Below are positions 7,441 through 16,011 of a stretch of DNA of 30,664 nt, piece after piece. Each line of letters begins with the position of its first letter. Positions within the stretch are counted from its first letter, which is position 1. The notes under the pieces are model-generated. The model was given only the letters and a program-made list of their open reading frames with translations, had not been told where the DNA came from and did not search any database. The DNA is taken from positions 1-30,664 of the forward strand of contig DATIKM010000004.1 of NCBI GenBank assembly GCA_035477595.1, given 5' to 3'. Source of the stretch: DATIKM01 sp035477595 (GTDB lineage Bacteria > Armatimonadota > Chthonomonadetes > Chthonomonadales > CAJBBX01). A program made the position numbers and the translations under genes.

Positions 7441-8673
7441 CTACTCGAGGCGCAGCCGGCGGAGCAGCGCCAACCAGAGACGCTGGAGCTTGCCCAGGGC
7501 GCTGCGCTCCACGGGCGCCGCCCGATTCTGCTGCCCCACACCGTAAAGAACCAGGCCGATCGCGGTGGAGAGGGCCGGGTCCTCGACGGCATGCCCCAGC
7601 CCCGCAAAGCCCGTTGGCTGTCCCAACCGCACCGGCATCTGCAGCACGTTGCTGGCGCAGTCCGCCGCGCCGGCCAGCTGTGAACCGCCGCCGGTGAGCA
7701 CGACGCCGGCATGCAGCGCGCCGTGACACCCCGACCGCATTATCTCCTTCTGGACGAGGGCGAAAAGCTCCTGCATGCGCGCCTCAACGAACTGGCATAG
7801 CGCTCTCCGGCGCAGCGTGCGCGCATCGCCTCGGCCAATCTGCGCGATGGGTACTGTCTCGGTGTCGGTGATCGTCTCGGGCAGCGCGCAGCCGGCGGAC
7901 TTCTTCAGAATCTCCGCATCGGCCGCGGTCATCCGGAGGAGCTGAGCGATGTCGCTGGTGACGTGGTTGCCCCCGACCGGGATGACCGCGGAGTAGTAGA
8001 TAGAGCCATCCACGAAGATGGCGAGGTCGCTGGTACCGCCGCCGATGTCGACGAGGCAGACGCCATGCTCCCTCTCGCCGGGTAACAGCACGGCTTCGCT
8101 GGTGGCCAGCGGCTCGAGCACCATGTCATCGAGCCCCAGGCCCGCGCGCGTCACGCACTTCTCGACGTTCTGTAGGAAGGTGTGGGCGCCTGTAACGATG
8201 TGCGTCTCCACCTCGAGGCGGGTGCCGCAGATCCCCACCGGGTGGCGAATGCCGTTCTGGCCGTCCACGCGGTACGAGCGCGGGATGGCGTGAAGGATGA
8301 CGCGGTCCGGCGGGATGACAATCACGCGCGACTGCTGGAGCACGCGCTCGACGTCGTCTTCGTGGATTTCGCGGTCGGGGCGGGTGATCGCGGCGACGCC
8401 CCGGGAGTTGAGCGAGGAGATGTGCTCACCCGTGACGCCGACATAGACGGACTCTATGTCGCGCCCGGCCTGCTGCGCAGCTCGCTGCACCGCTTCCGCC
8501 ACCGACTGCGTGGTCGCCTCTATATCGACGACCACGCCGCGCTTCAGGCCGCTCGACGCTGCCACGCCTACGCCGGTCACAATCAGCTCGCCGCTGGCCC
8601 CAGTCTCGCCAGCGACGCAGCCCACCTTGGTGGTGCCGATGTCCAGTCCCGCGACGATGTTGTTCCTGGCCAA
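7441..8673 (-). CDS. ftsA: Cell division protein FtsA
   Basis: FtsA is an actin-fold ATPase that tethers FtsZ to the membrane and recruits later division proteins. The 410-aa protein has the phosphate-1 motif LDIGTTKVGCV (10-20), phosphate-2 VDIGGGTSDLA (208-218) and the adenosine motif VVLTGGGSQLAG (324-335). A basic/hydrophobic C-terminal helix, GKLQRLWLALLRRLRLE (394-410), fits the membrane-targeting sequence. The start is TTG with GGGGA about 10 bases upstream. It lies between sbp and ftsZ at the end of the dcw cluster. Confidence 0.97.
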   Translation of the reverse strand: MARNNIVAGLDIGTTKVGCVAGETGASGELIVTGVGVAASSGLKRGVVVDIEATTQSVAEAVQRAAQQAGRDIESVYVGVTGEHISSLNSRGVAAITRPDREIHEDDVERVLQQSRVIVIPPDRVILHAIPRSYRVDGQNGIRHPVGICGTRLEVETHIVTGAHTFLQNVEKCVTRAGLGLDDMVLEPLATSEAVLLPGEREHGVCLVDIGGGTSDLAIFVDGSIYYSAVIPVGGNHVTSDIAQLLRMTAADAEILKKSAGCALPETITDTETVPIAQIGRGDARTLRRRALCQFVEARMQELFALVQKEIMRSGCHGALHAGVVLTGGGSQLAGAADCASNVLQMPVRLGQPTGFAGLGHAVEDPALSTAIGLVLYGVGQQNRAAPVERSALGKLQRLWLALLRRLRLE

Positions 8674-8751
8674 GGACGTGGTTTCCCCGCGGATCGATCT
8701 TGTGTGGCAGTGCCGCCGGTTGGGCCGGCCTCGAGCGCTCGCGGCCGGCCG

Positions 8752-9159
8752 CTACAGGCCCGTGGTCCTGCCGCTGGCGGCTGGCTCGGCGCGCTTCGCG
8801 AGCGCGCGTCGGTTCAGGAAGTACCGCCTGATCAGAGACAGGTTCAGGAAAACGCGCGTTCCCAATGCCACAACGGCGGCCAGAAACAAGTCAACGCCGA
8901 TCTTATCGCCCAGGAAAGCAAGGCCCGCCGCCAGGAGCGTGTTCAGAACGAAACCAGTTATGAACACGTCGTCCTGGAAACGCCCCTCGATACCCGCACG
9001 GATGCCGCCGAGCAGCGTGTCGAGCCCTGCAAGCGCCGCCAATGACAGGTACGGTGCGTAGGCGCTCGCAGTCTCAGGTGGAACGTGGATCGCCCCGAAC
9101 AGGAACCAGCCAGCCAGCAGACCCGAGACGATGCCCGCGACGGGCAGCCATGCGCTCAT
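8752..9159 (-). CDS. sbp: Small basic protein, DUF1290 (Sbp) family membrane protein
   Basis: The 135-aa membrane protein has about four hydrophobic segments (roughly 5-23, 36-52, 66-84 and 88-106). It has the family's central loop, AALAGLDTLLGGIRAGIEGR followed by FQDDVFITGF, and a strongly basic C-terminus (RRYFLNRRALAKR). The family is known from the ftsQ-ftsZ interval of Gram-positive bacteria, but its molecular role is not established. The ATG at 9159 overlaps the stop of the DUF881 gene as ATGA. A longer in-frame reading upstream lies entirely inside that gene and is rejected. Confidence 0.9.
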   Translation of the reverse strand: MSAWLPVAGIVSGLLAGWFLFGAIHVPPETASAYAPYLSLAALAGLDTLLGGIRAGIEGRFQDDVFITGFVLNTLLAAGLAFLGDKIGVDLFLAAVVALGTRVFLNLSLIRRYFLNRRALAKRAEPAASGRTTGL

Positions 9160-9941
9160 CGCTCCACCGATCTGGCGGGACCGCCCGCGCTTGCCGTGTC
9201 GACGATGGGACTCGTGTAGCGCATCTCCGTGCTGCCCGTGAACGCCGGCAACGAGATGCGCGTGCGCTTCTCCACCGACACCATCGCCGGATCGTAGCGG
9301 CGCAGGCTGTCGATGAAGCCGTTGGGCAGACTCAGGCCGCCCAGAAGTGCGTGCGGGTCGCCGACCGCCTGGATCACGAACGGCGGCACTACCGATACGA
9401 AGTTCACCTGGACGGTCGGCCCGACACACCGGATAGCCGTTCGGCTGGTCACCCGCTGGTCGTTGACGGCAACTGCCTCCGCGCCCGATGCGAGTAGCTC
9501 GTGGACCGCCTGCTGAAGATCGTAGTCGTGGATGATGTACTTGTCCTGGTCGAAGACCCGGTTCGTGGGCGGTCCGCGCCTGCTGTCCTCAAGGGTCAAC
9601 ACGATTCCGGCGCCGGCGACGGGCGTCAGCCCTGCAAGCACCTTGACCTTCTGCAGCTCGTCGTTGAGCGCCTTGACTTCGTCGTTCCCCTTCGCGAGCG
9701 TGTTCTCGAGCGTAGTCTTGGACTCGCGCAGGTTGGCGATCTCCGTCTCAAGCTTGCGCACCATCTCGGGACGCACGCTGCCGCCAGGCGGCACGCCGAC
9801 CCGGATGGCGCCGGAACCGGACCGCTTGACCTCGCTCACCGTCCGCAGCGAGCCCATCAGGAGCACGCCGAGCACGAAGCAGAGGGCGGTGACCTGCCAC
9901 ACCCAGGACTGGTGGCTCTGGCCAGAGGTGAATAGGTTCAT
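9156..9941 (-). CDS. DUF881 family membrane-anchored protein
   Basis: The 261-aa protein has one N-terminal membrane segment (about 13-31) and a coiled-coil stretch (about 60-96, VRKLETEIANLRESKTTLEN onward). The DUF881 domain follows: GAGIVLTLEDS, DYDLQQAVHELLASGAEAVAVNDQRV, and PFVIQAVGDPHAL. Related proteins (YlxW/YlxX type) sit between divIB/ftsQ and sbp in Gram-positive dcw regions. A role in division or septal wall synthesis is inferred from context only. The start follows GAGGTG, and the stop overlaps the sbp start. Confidence 0.92.
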   Translation of the reverse strand: MNLFTSGQSHQSWVWQVTALCFVLGVLLMGSLRTVSEVKRSGSGAIRVGVPPGGSVRPEMVRKLETEIANLRESKTTLENTLAKGNDEVKALNDELQKVKVLAGLTPVAGAGIVLTLEDSRRGPPTNRVFDQDKYIIHDYDLQQAVHELLASGAEAVAVNDQRVTSRTAIRCVGPTVQVNFVSVVPPFVIQAVGDPHALLGGLSLPNGFIDSLRRYDPAMVSVEKRTRISLPAFTGSTEMRYTSPIVDTASAGGPARSVER

Positions 9942-10010
9942 CGAGAAGGCACCTCGGCCTCCACCGGGCTAGCTGGTGCGACCCCTCCCAGGTGAAGATG
10001 CGACGAATCG

Positions 10011-10871
10011 CTATCCCCGCCCATCGGGACGGGGAAGCTCGGTCGCCGGTCGGTTAGCGGGCGTCCCCGCCCCGGTCGGACGCGGCGTGCACGCCGGCAC
10101 TTCCACTGCGCGGAGATCGATTCTCAGGAGCTTCGCGGCGATCGCAGGATCTGCCCGATACACCCGTGTGAGCGCATCGAGCTTAGCGTCCAGATCGTCT
10201 GCCTGGCCCAACAGCACGGTAAGGCCGTCAGCGACATTCAAGCATATTTCCCGGCTGCTGTCAACGCCGATCCTCGGCCGTACGACCGCCGGCGTGCGCC
10301 GTGCCCAGGCGGCCACCTCGAGTGCGGCAACCATGATAGGATCTGCCGCCGCACTCTCCGGGACCAGCCCATCCGGCTGCCAGGCTATCTCCGGTACGTT
10401 CGGCGCCGCTCCAGGGCGAATGGGCGCGCCCGAGGCGTCTACGGTCCAGACCCCGGCAGGCGCGCGGATGGTGGCAGCGGGCTGGCGGGGGCGTGTCGTG
10501 AGCCGGAGCGTGTGGGGTAGCTGGCGGTGCAGCGAGACGGACTCCACCCACGGCAGGCGCTCCAAATCCGGGAACGCGTGGTCGGTCCGCACGCTCGACA
10601 GGTGCGTTCGGCGGACAGGGCGCGCGGCGACTAGGGTGCGCCGCACCTCATAGGGCGTAAGGGCCGCCAGGCCGGCGACCTCCACGCGCCGCACCAGCAG
10701 CGCCGGAGACGCGAGCGCAGCGGTGAGCGCCGACGCGATCAGCAGCGCCGTTGCGACCCACAGCACGGCGCGCTGTACTGCGACGCGCGACGGCGGACGC
10801 CGCGCCGGACGGCATGCGGGTCGGCGGGGGCTGCGCGCGTCGGTCGTGGCGGGTCTCCGACGATCGGGCAC
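10011..10871 (-). CDS. ftsQ: Cell division protein FtsQ/DivIB
   Basis: FtsQ is a bitopic divisome protein that with FtsL and FtsB controls septal peptidoglycan synthesis. The 286-aa protein has a long Arg/Pro-rich cytoplasmic tail (1-30), one membrane helix (about 32-55), and a POTRA domain (about 59-128: VRRVEVAGLAALTPYEVRR ... LPWVESVSLHRQLPHTLRL). An FtsQ/DivIB beta domain follows. The C-terminal tail is proline-rich. The GTG start is 3 bases after the murC stop, with AGGAGG inside the end of murC. murB, which often sits between murC and ftsQ, is missing here. Confidence 0.92.
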   Translation of the reverse strand: MPDRRRPATTDARSPRRPACRPARRPPSRVAVQRAVLWVATALLIASALTAALASPALLVRRVEVAGLAALTPYEVRRTLVAARPVRRTHLSSVRTDHAFPDLERLPWVESVSLHRQLPHTLRLTTRPRQPAATIRAPAGVWTVDASGAPIRPGAAPNVPEIAWQPDGLVPESAAADPIMVAALEVAAWARRTPAVVRPRIGVDSSREICLNVADGLTVLLGQADDLDAKLDALTRVYRADPAIAAKLLRIDLRAVEVPACTPRPTGAGTPANRPATELPRPDGRG

Positions 10872-10874
10872 TGG

Positions 10875-12308
10875 TCAGCCTCCTGCGGCGGGTGCGTCGC
10901 CATGGTCGTCGACAAGCGCCTCGCCGACGGATCGGATGTCGCCTGCCCCCATCGTCATCACCAGATCGCCGGGGCGCATGAGCCACCGCAGCGCGGCCAG
11001 CGCCTCGTCCTGGCTGGGAGCGTACAGCACGTGTCGATCAGGCGAGCGCTGGGCGATCGCCTTCACCAAGGTCGCCGACGTGATCCCCGGGATCGGCGCC
11101 TCGCGGGCGGGGTAGATGTCGCTGACCAGCACAATGTCGGCAGCGGCCAGCGCGTCGGCGAACTCGTTGAGGAAGTCGCGCGTCCGGCTGAACAGGTGTG
11201 GCTGGAACAGCAGCAGGAACCGCGTCCCGGGAAACGCCTGGCGTACCGCGCGCACCGTGGCAGCGATCTCTGTCGGGTGGTGAGCGTAGTCATCGTACAC
11301 GTCTGCGCCGCTGGCCTCCCCGAGGCGTTCGAAGCGGCGGCCCGTTCCCTCGAACTGCTCGAGCGCCGCGATCGCGGTGGGAAGCGGAACGCCGGCCTCG
11401 CGCGCTGCGGCGATGCTCGCCAGCGCGTTGAGCGCGTTGTGCCGTCCGGGCACGCGGAGCGAGACGGAGACCCCTCCTGGCTCTTCGGGTGTGATTGCCC
11501 GGAAGCGCACGCCTCGCCCGCAGGACGCGAGATCGGCACCGCGCACGTCGCAATCCGTCGCGTCGATGCCGTAGAGCACCGTCCGCCGATCCAGAGCGGC
11601 CGCGAACGTCGCCAGGCGGCGCGCGCCGGGGTCGTCGGCGCACAGCACCACGGCGCCGCCCTCCGGCACGGAGGCGACAAACTGCTCGAAGCTCTCGAAC
11701 ATGCGCTCGGGGGTTCCGTAGTAGTCCAGATGGTCGGCCTCGATGTTGGTGACCACAGCCAGCGTGGGGCGCAGCGAGAGGAAGGAGTCGTACGCCTCGC
11801 ATGCCTCCGTCAGGAAGCAGCCCTTGCCGATGCGTACGTTCCCGCCCAGCGGTGCGTACTCACCGCCGATGTGGACGGCCGGATCGAGACCCGCAGTCAT
11901 CAGCACGGCGGCCAGCATCGCGGTGGTGGTCGTCTTCCCGTGTGTGCCTGTGACCCCGATGCGAGGCTCCGGCGCCTCGTCCATCAGCCAGCCAAGGACC
12001 TCGGCGCGCGTCAGCACCTCGATGCCGGCGTTGAGAGCCGCCGTCACCTCGGGCGATGACATCGGCACAGCCGCCGTAACGATCAGAGCGTCTGGCCGCT
12101 CCAGCGCGATGTGGCTCGGGTCCTGGCCAGCCCGGATGCGGGCGCCGAGGGCCTCGAGACGGTCGGTGGCGGCGTTGCGCTGAGGGTCGCAACCCGACAC
12201 GTCGATGCCGCGCGCCAGGAGCGCGCGCGCAATGCCGCTCATCGATGCGCCGCCGATGCCCACGAAGTGAACCCGGCGCCACTGGCTGGCACAGACAGCG
12301 CCGCTCAA
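10875..12308 (-). CDS. murC: UDP-N-acetylmuramate--L-alanine ligase
   Basis: MurC adds L-alanine to UDP-MurNAc with ATP, the first amino acid of the peptidoglycan stem peptide. The 477-aa protein has the N-terminal VHFVGIGGASMSGIA (13-27), the Mur-ligase P-loop GVTGTHGKTTTT (118-129), NIEADHLDYYGT in the central domain, and YDDYAHHPTEI at the start of the C-terminal domain. GTHGKT (rather than GTNGKT) is typical of MurC. The start is a TTG whose TTGA overlaps the murG stop. Confidence 0.97.
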   Translation of the reverse strand: MSGAVCASQWRRVHFVGIGGASMSGIARALLARGIDVSGCDPQRNAATDRLEALGARIRAGQDPSHIALERPDALIVTAAVPMSSPEVTAALNAGIEVLTRAEVLGWLMDEAPEPRIGVTGTHGKTTTTAMLAAVLMTAGLDPAVHIGGEYAPLGGNVRIGKGCFLTEACEAYDSFLSLRPTLAVVTNIEADHLDYYGTPERMFESFEQFVASVPEGGAVVLCADDPGARRLATFAAALDRRTVLYGIDATDCDVRGADLASCGRGVRFRAITPEEPGGVSVSLRVPGRHNALNALASIAAAREAGVPLPTAIAALEQFEGTGRRFERLGEASGADVYDDYAHHPTEIAATVRAVRQAFPGTRFLLLFQPHLFSRTRDFLNEFADALAAADIVLVSDIYPAREAPIPGITSATLVKAIAQRSPDRHVLYAPSQDEALAALRWLMRPGDLVMTMGAGDIRSVGEALVDDHGDAPAAGG

Positions 12309-13405
12309 CGCGCGACCTCTTGTGCGACCCGCGCCACGCGGTCGGCGGCATCGGGCCGGCCCACTGCCCGGCTGGCGTCGCTCATCGCGCGGAGGCGCTC
12401 GCGGTCGCCGGCGATGCCCCAGGCGATCTCCGCCAGCCGCTCCGGCGTCAGGTCTCGCTGGGCCAGAAGCACGCCACCGCCCGCCCGCACCAGGGAGCGG
12501 GCGTTCGCCGTCTGGTGGTCGGCGAATGCGGTGGGCAGAGGGGTCATGATTGCCGGTAGCCCGTTGGCGGTCGCCTCCGCGAGCGAGGAGGCCCCGCAGC
12601 GGCAGAAGACGAGAGACGCTGCCGCGTACGCGAGCGGCATGTCGGCCAGCTCAAGATAGGTGCGGGCCACATAGCGCGGAGGCGCGAGACCGGCCGCGGC
12701 CGCCCGCGCCCTGGCCTCCTCCGCATCGGTGAGACCCGTCTGATGCAGCACAGCCACCGCCTCCGGCAGCGCCGAGAGCGCCCCCGCTACTGCCTGGTTG
12801 AGTGTGCGCGCTCCCTGGCTGCCGCCCACGACAAGAAGCACGATGCCCTCCCCCGGCAGGCCGAAGTGCGCCCGAGCGCTCCCTTCGTCTACGCGCGAGA
12901 CGATGCCGGCCCTGATGGGCGCACCGGTCACGATGGTCCGTTCTCGCGGGAACCAGGCGGCGGCCTCCTCAAAGGCCACGCATACCCGCCGTGCCCAGCG
13001 CCCGAGCCACCGGGTCGCGCGGCCCGCCACAGCGTTGGGCTCAACGAGGACGACGGGCACCCGCATTGTGATGGCCGCGCAGGCGGCCGCGGCTCCCGCG
13101 TAGCCGCCCGTGCTCACCACTGCCGCGGGCCGCGCGCGGACCAAAGCGCGGCGGGCCTGGAGCGTGCCGCGGAGCGTGGCGGCCAGCGCTCGAAAGGTCG
13201 CCGGACCAAAGTGCGGTGGCAGCTTGGTGGCGGCGATGCCCTCGAACGGAAGCCCAGCAGCATGCGCTGCCCGAGCCTCCATGCCACCCTCAGCACCCAC
13301 GAACAGAGCGTCGTGATCGGGGCCGATGCCCATCCACGCGTTCGCGACCGCGATGGCCGGGTACACATGGCCCCCGGTGCCACCCCCCGTTACGACGAGC
13401 CTCAT
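12305..13405 (-). CDS. murG: UDP-GlcNAc:lipid I GlcNAc-transferase MurG
   Basis: MurG adds GlcNAc to lipid I, making lipid II on the inner face of the membrane. The 366-aa protein begins MRLVVTGGGTGGHVYPAIAV, with the glycine-rich lipid-diphosphate loop. It has a GGSQGA motif, and the UDP-GlcNAc-binding region reads CRCGASSLAEATANGLPAI with PTAFADHQTANA. The ATG at 13405 overlaps the ftsW stop as ATGA. The reading frame stays open well upstream inside ftsW, but that extension has no homology and is not used. Confidence 0.96.
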   Translation of the reverse strand: MRLVVTGGGTGGHVYPAIAVANAWMGIGPDHDALFVGAEGGMEARAAHAAGLPFEGIAATKLPPHFGPATFRALAATLRGTLQARRALVRARPAAVVSTGGYAGAAAACAAITMRVPVVLVEPNAVAGRATRWLGRWARRVCVAFEEAAAWFPRERTIVTGAPIRAGIVSRVDEGSARAHFGLPGEGIVLLVVGGSQGARTLNQAVAGALSALPEAVAVLHQTGLTDAEEARARAAAAGLAPPRYVARTYLELADMPLAYAAASLVFCRCGASSLAEATANGLPAIMTPLPTAFADHQTANARSLVRAGGGVLLAQRDLTPERLAEIAWGIAGDRERLRAMSDASRAVGRPDAADRVARVAQEVAR

Positions 13406-14559
13406 CCGTGGCGATCGGGCGCCTGGGCATGCGCGGGCGCCTGTCCGCCTTGCGCCACGCTGAGGAGCAGTCCGATGCCGAACAGCGTGACGATCAGCGA
13501 TGTGCCGCCGTGGCTCACCAAGGGCAGGGGAATGCCTGTGGACGGGATCGCGTTGGTCACCACGGCCACATTGACGGCGGCCTGCAGACCGATCGCGAGG
13601 CCGATTCCGGAGGCGACTAGCATCCCGAAGCGGTCCGCCGCCCTTCGCGCGACCGCGAACGCGAGACCCACGAGCGTGGCGAACAGCCCCACTACGACTC
13701 CACCGCCCAGCAGCCCGGTCTCCTCGAAAACGGTCGTCATGATGTAGTCGGAGTTGGCCGCCGGCAGGTAGAACTTCTGGCTTCCCTCCCCGATACCTAC
13801 GCCCACCAGGCCGCTCGGGATCACGCCCATCAGGCTCTGGAAGACTTGGTAACCGCCGGCGAGCCGGGTGCCGTACGGGTCGCGCCAGGACTCGATCCGC
13901 CCGCCCCGGTAACCGTGGAGAGTGATCAGGCCCGCGCCCACGACGCTCATGACAGCAAACACCGCAAGAAGGTGCCGCACCTTTGCGCCTGCGAGGAACA
14001 GCACACCGGCTCCGCTGGCAAACAGCACCGTCGCCGTACCCAGATCCGGCTGGCGCTCGATCATCAGCGTCACGGCGAGCAACACTGCTCCCGGGAACGC
14101 CAGGCCTCCTCGCAGGTCGCGAATGGGGTAGGCGCGAGTGGAGCAGACCGCCGCCAGGAAGATGATCACAAAGAGCTTGGCGAGCTCCGACGGCTGGAAG
14201 CGCACACCCTCGATCGCGATCCAGCGGTTTGACCCGTTCTCCCGGATGCCGATGCCCGGAACCCACACCAGACACAGGAGCACAATCGCGATGAGCACGA
14301 GCGCGACCGCCGGTGCACGGAACCGCTGGTAACCGATGCGCGTCGCCAGCCACAGCGCGCAGAGGCCGAGCAGCAGGTGCGCGCCGTGACGCTTGAGATA
14401 GTAGAGCGGGTCGTAGCCGAGCCTGCTGGAGGTCACGGTCAGCGCGTAGCTTGCGTCGCTGACGAAGAGAAAGCCAATGGCGAGCAACGCCAGCACGACA
14501 TAGACGATCATGCTGGCGCGGGTCAGCCTCGGTCTAGGGAGCGCTGCTTCCGTGACCAT
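13402..14559 (-). CDS. ftsW: SEDS glycosyltransferase FtsW
   Basis: FtsW is the septal peptidoglycan polymerase of the SEDS family and works with its cognate PBP (ftsI here). The 385-aa protein is very hydrophobic, with about ten membrane segments. It shows SEDS motifs: GSNRWI, FQPSELAKL, ANSDYIMTTVFEETGLLGG in the large extracytoplasmic loop, and STGIPLPLVSHGGTSLI near the C-terminus. The ATG has GGGAG just upstream and overlaps the end of murD by 26 bases. FtsW rather than RodA is chosen from the dcw position. Confidence 0.95.
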   Translation of the reverse strand: MVTEAALPRPRLTRASMIVYVVLALLAIGFLFVSDASYALTVTSSRLGYDPLYYLKRHGAHLLLGLCALWLATRIGYQRFRAPAVALVLIAIVLLCLVWVPGIGIRENGSNRWIAIEGVRFQPSELAKLFVIIFLAAVCSTRAYPIRDLRGGLAFPGAVLLAVTLMIERQPDLGTATVLFASGAGVLFLAGAKVRHLLAVFAVMSVVGAGLITLHGYRGGRIESWRDPYGTRLAGGYQVFQSLMGVIPSGLVGVGIGEGSQKFYLPAANSDYIMTTVFEETGLLGGGVVVGLFATLVGLAFAVARRAADRFGMLVASGIGLAIGLQAAVNVAVVTNAIPSTGIPLPLVSHGGTSLIVTLFGIGLLLSVAQGGQAPAHAQAPDRHG

Positions 14560-15961
14560 TCGTGGCTCCCTGGTTCCTCAGGCGATGCACGGCCTCACGG
14601 AAGGCGCGGCCACGATGCTCGAAGTCCGCGAACATTCCGAAGCTCGTGCATGCCGGTGACAACATGACCGCGTCGCCGGGCCGGGCCGCATGGGAGGCCA
14701 GCGCCACGGCCTCGTCGAGCGAAGTCGCCTGGTCGATCGCGTGGAAACCGCTAGACCTCACGGCGTCCTCGATGAGGCCCGCGGCCTCACCCACCAGCAC
14801 AAGCCTCCTCACGTGCCGCGCGATGGCGCCGCCCAACGGGGTGAAGTCGGTGTTCTTGTCGCGACCCCCGGCAATCAGCACTGTCGGTCGGTGCATGGCC
14901 TGGAGAGAGCGCACAGCCGCGTCGACGTTCGTGCACATCGAGTTGTTGATGTAGAGCACGCCGTCGACCTCTGCCACGCGCTCCATGCGGTGCGGCACGC
15001 CGGAGAAGGTCATGAGCGCCTGCTCGATGGCTTCCGCGGGCGCACCGAACGCGACGGCAGCACCCGCCACTGCCAGAGCGTTCTCCACGTTATGCGCGCC
15101 GGGCACTCGCAGCCGGTCGACGCGCCCGACGACGTGCTCAGAGCCACGCCACCGTACGACGAAACGGCCGTCACGGACCCACGCACACGCGTCACCCAGG
15201 CAGGCGCTGCGGTCGAACCAGAGCGTCGTTGACTGCAGCCGCCTCGCGATCTGCCTTGCAGGCGCGTTCACGGCCTTCAGCACGGCCACGTCCTCCGGCA
15301 ACTGCGAGGCGAAGAGCCGCGACTTGCATTCCACGTAGTCCGGGAAGCTCGGGTGGCGGTCCTGATGGTCCGGCGTGACGTTCGTCAGAATCCCGACGCG
15401 CGGGCGGAAGTGCCGCACCCACTCGAGTTGGAAGGAGCTGACCTCGGCGACGATGACGGCGTCGCGTGATGCCGACATGGCGGCGGTCACCAGGGCCATC
15501 TTGATGTCGTCAGCCGCGATGTTGCCCGCAAGCCAGGTCTCGCGGCCAGCGGCACGCATCACGTCCGCCAGCATGGCGGCGCAGGTGCTCTTGCCATTTG
15601 TGCCGGTGATGCCGAGCATCGGCGCCTCAGAAATGCGGTACGCGAGCTCGACCTCGCTCATCACCTCGATCCCGCGTGACACCGCTTCGACGAGGACCGG
15701 TGCGTCGCGCGGCACGCCCGGAGAGGTGACGACCACAGAGGTGCCGGCAAGGGCATCGGCTGGCGTGGCGCCCAGCCGAACCTCGATGCCTGGCTCTTCG
15801 ACCTGCGCCGCCCGCTGGCGCAGGTCGTCGGTGTCAAGTAGGTCCGAGAGGACCACGCGTGCGCCGAGGCGTCGCAGCGCCGCTGCCGCGGCGATGCCGC
15901 TGCGCGCCATCCCAACGACCGCGATCGTCCGGCCGCGAAGCTCACTCGACACCGTCGTCAC
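14534..15961 (-). CDS. murD: UDP-N-acetylmuramoyl-L-alanine--D-glutamate ligase
   Basis: MurD adds D-glutamate to UDP-MurNAc-L-Ala. The protein has the N-terminal RTIAVVGMARSGIAAA (11-26), P-loop ITGTNGKSTCAAM (118-130), and VAEVSSFQLE, NVTPDHQDRH and RMERV typical of MurD. The start is placed at GTG 15961 because GGAGGA lies 10 bases upstream and the resulting 475-aa protein matches the usual short N-terminus. An in-frame GTG at 16015, whose GTGA overlaps the mraY stop, would add 18 residues and is a real alternative. The end overlaps ftsW by 26 bases. Confidence 0.94.
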   Translation of the reverse strand: MTTVSSELRGRTIAVVGMARSGIAAAAALRRLGARVVLSDLLDTDDLRQRAAQVEEPGIEVRLGATPADALAGTSVVVTSPGVPRDAPVLVEAVSRGIEVMSEVELAYRISEAPMLGITGTNGKSTCAAMLADVMRAAGRETWLAGNIAADDIKMALVTAAMSASRDAVIVAEVSSFQLEWVRHFRPRVGILTNVTPDHQDRHPSFPDYVECKSRLFASQLPEDVAVLKAVNAPARQIARRLQSTTLWFDRSACLGDACAWVRDGRFVVRWRGSEHVVGRVDRLRVPGAHNVENALAVAGAAVAFGAPAEAIEQALMTFSGVPHRMERVAEVDGVLYINNSMCTNVDAAVRSLQAMHRPTVLIAGGRDKNTDFTPLGGAIARHVRRLVLVGEAAGLIEDAVRSSGFHAIDQATSLDEAVALASHAARPGDAVMLSPACTSFGMFADFEHRGRAFREAVHRLRNQGATNGHGSSAP

Positions 15962-16011
15962 TGCCAAGCCGTCCTCCCATGTGGCAACAGCGCCCGCCGC
16001 CGGGGTGGTGC

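Noticed and set aside
10902..12059. 385-codon plus-strand frame opposite murC
   Set aside because: It is a shadow of murC with no family resemblance. Similar antisense frames opposite pgi, murD, mraY, ftsI and rsmH were discarded for the same reason.
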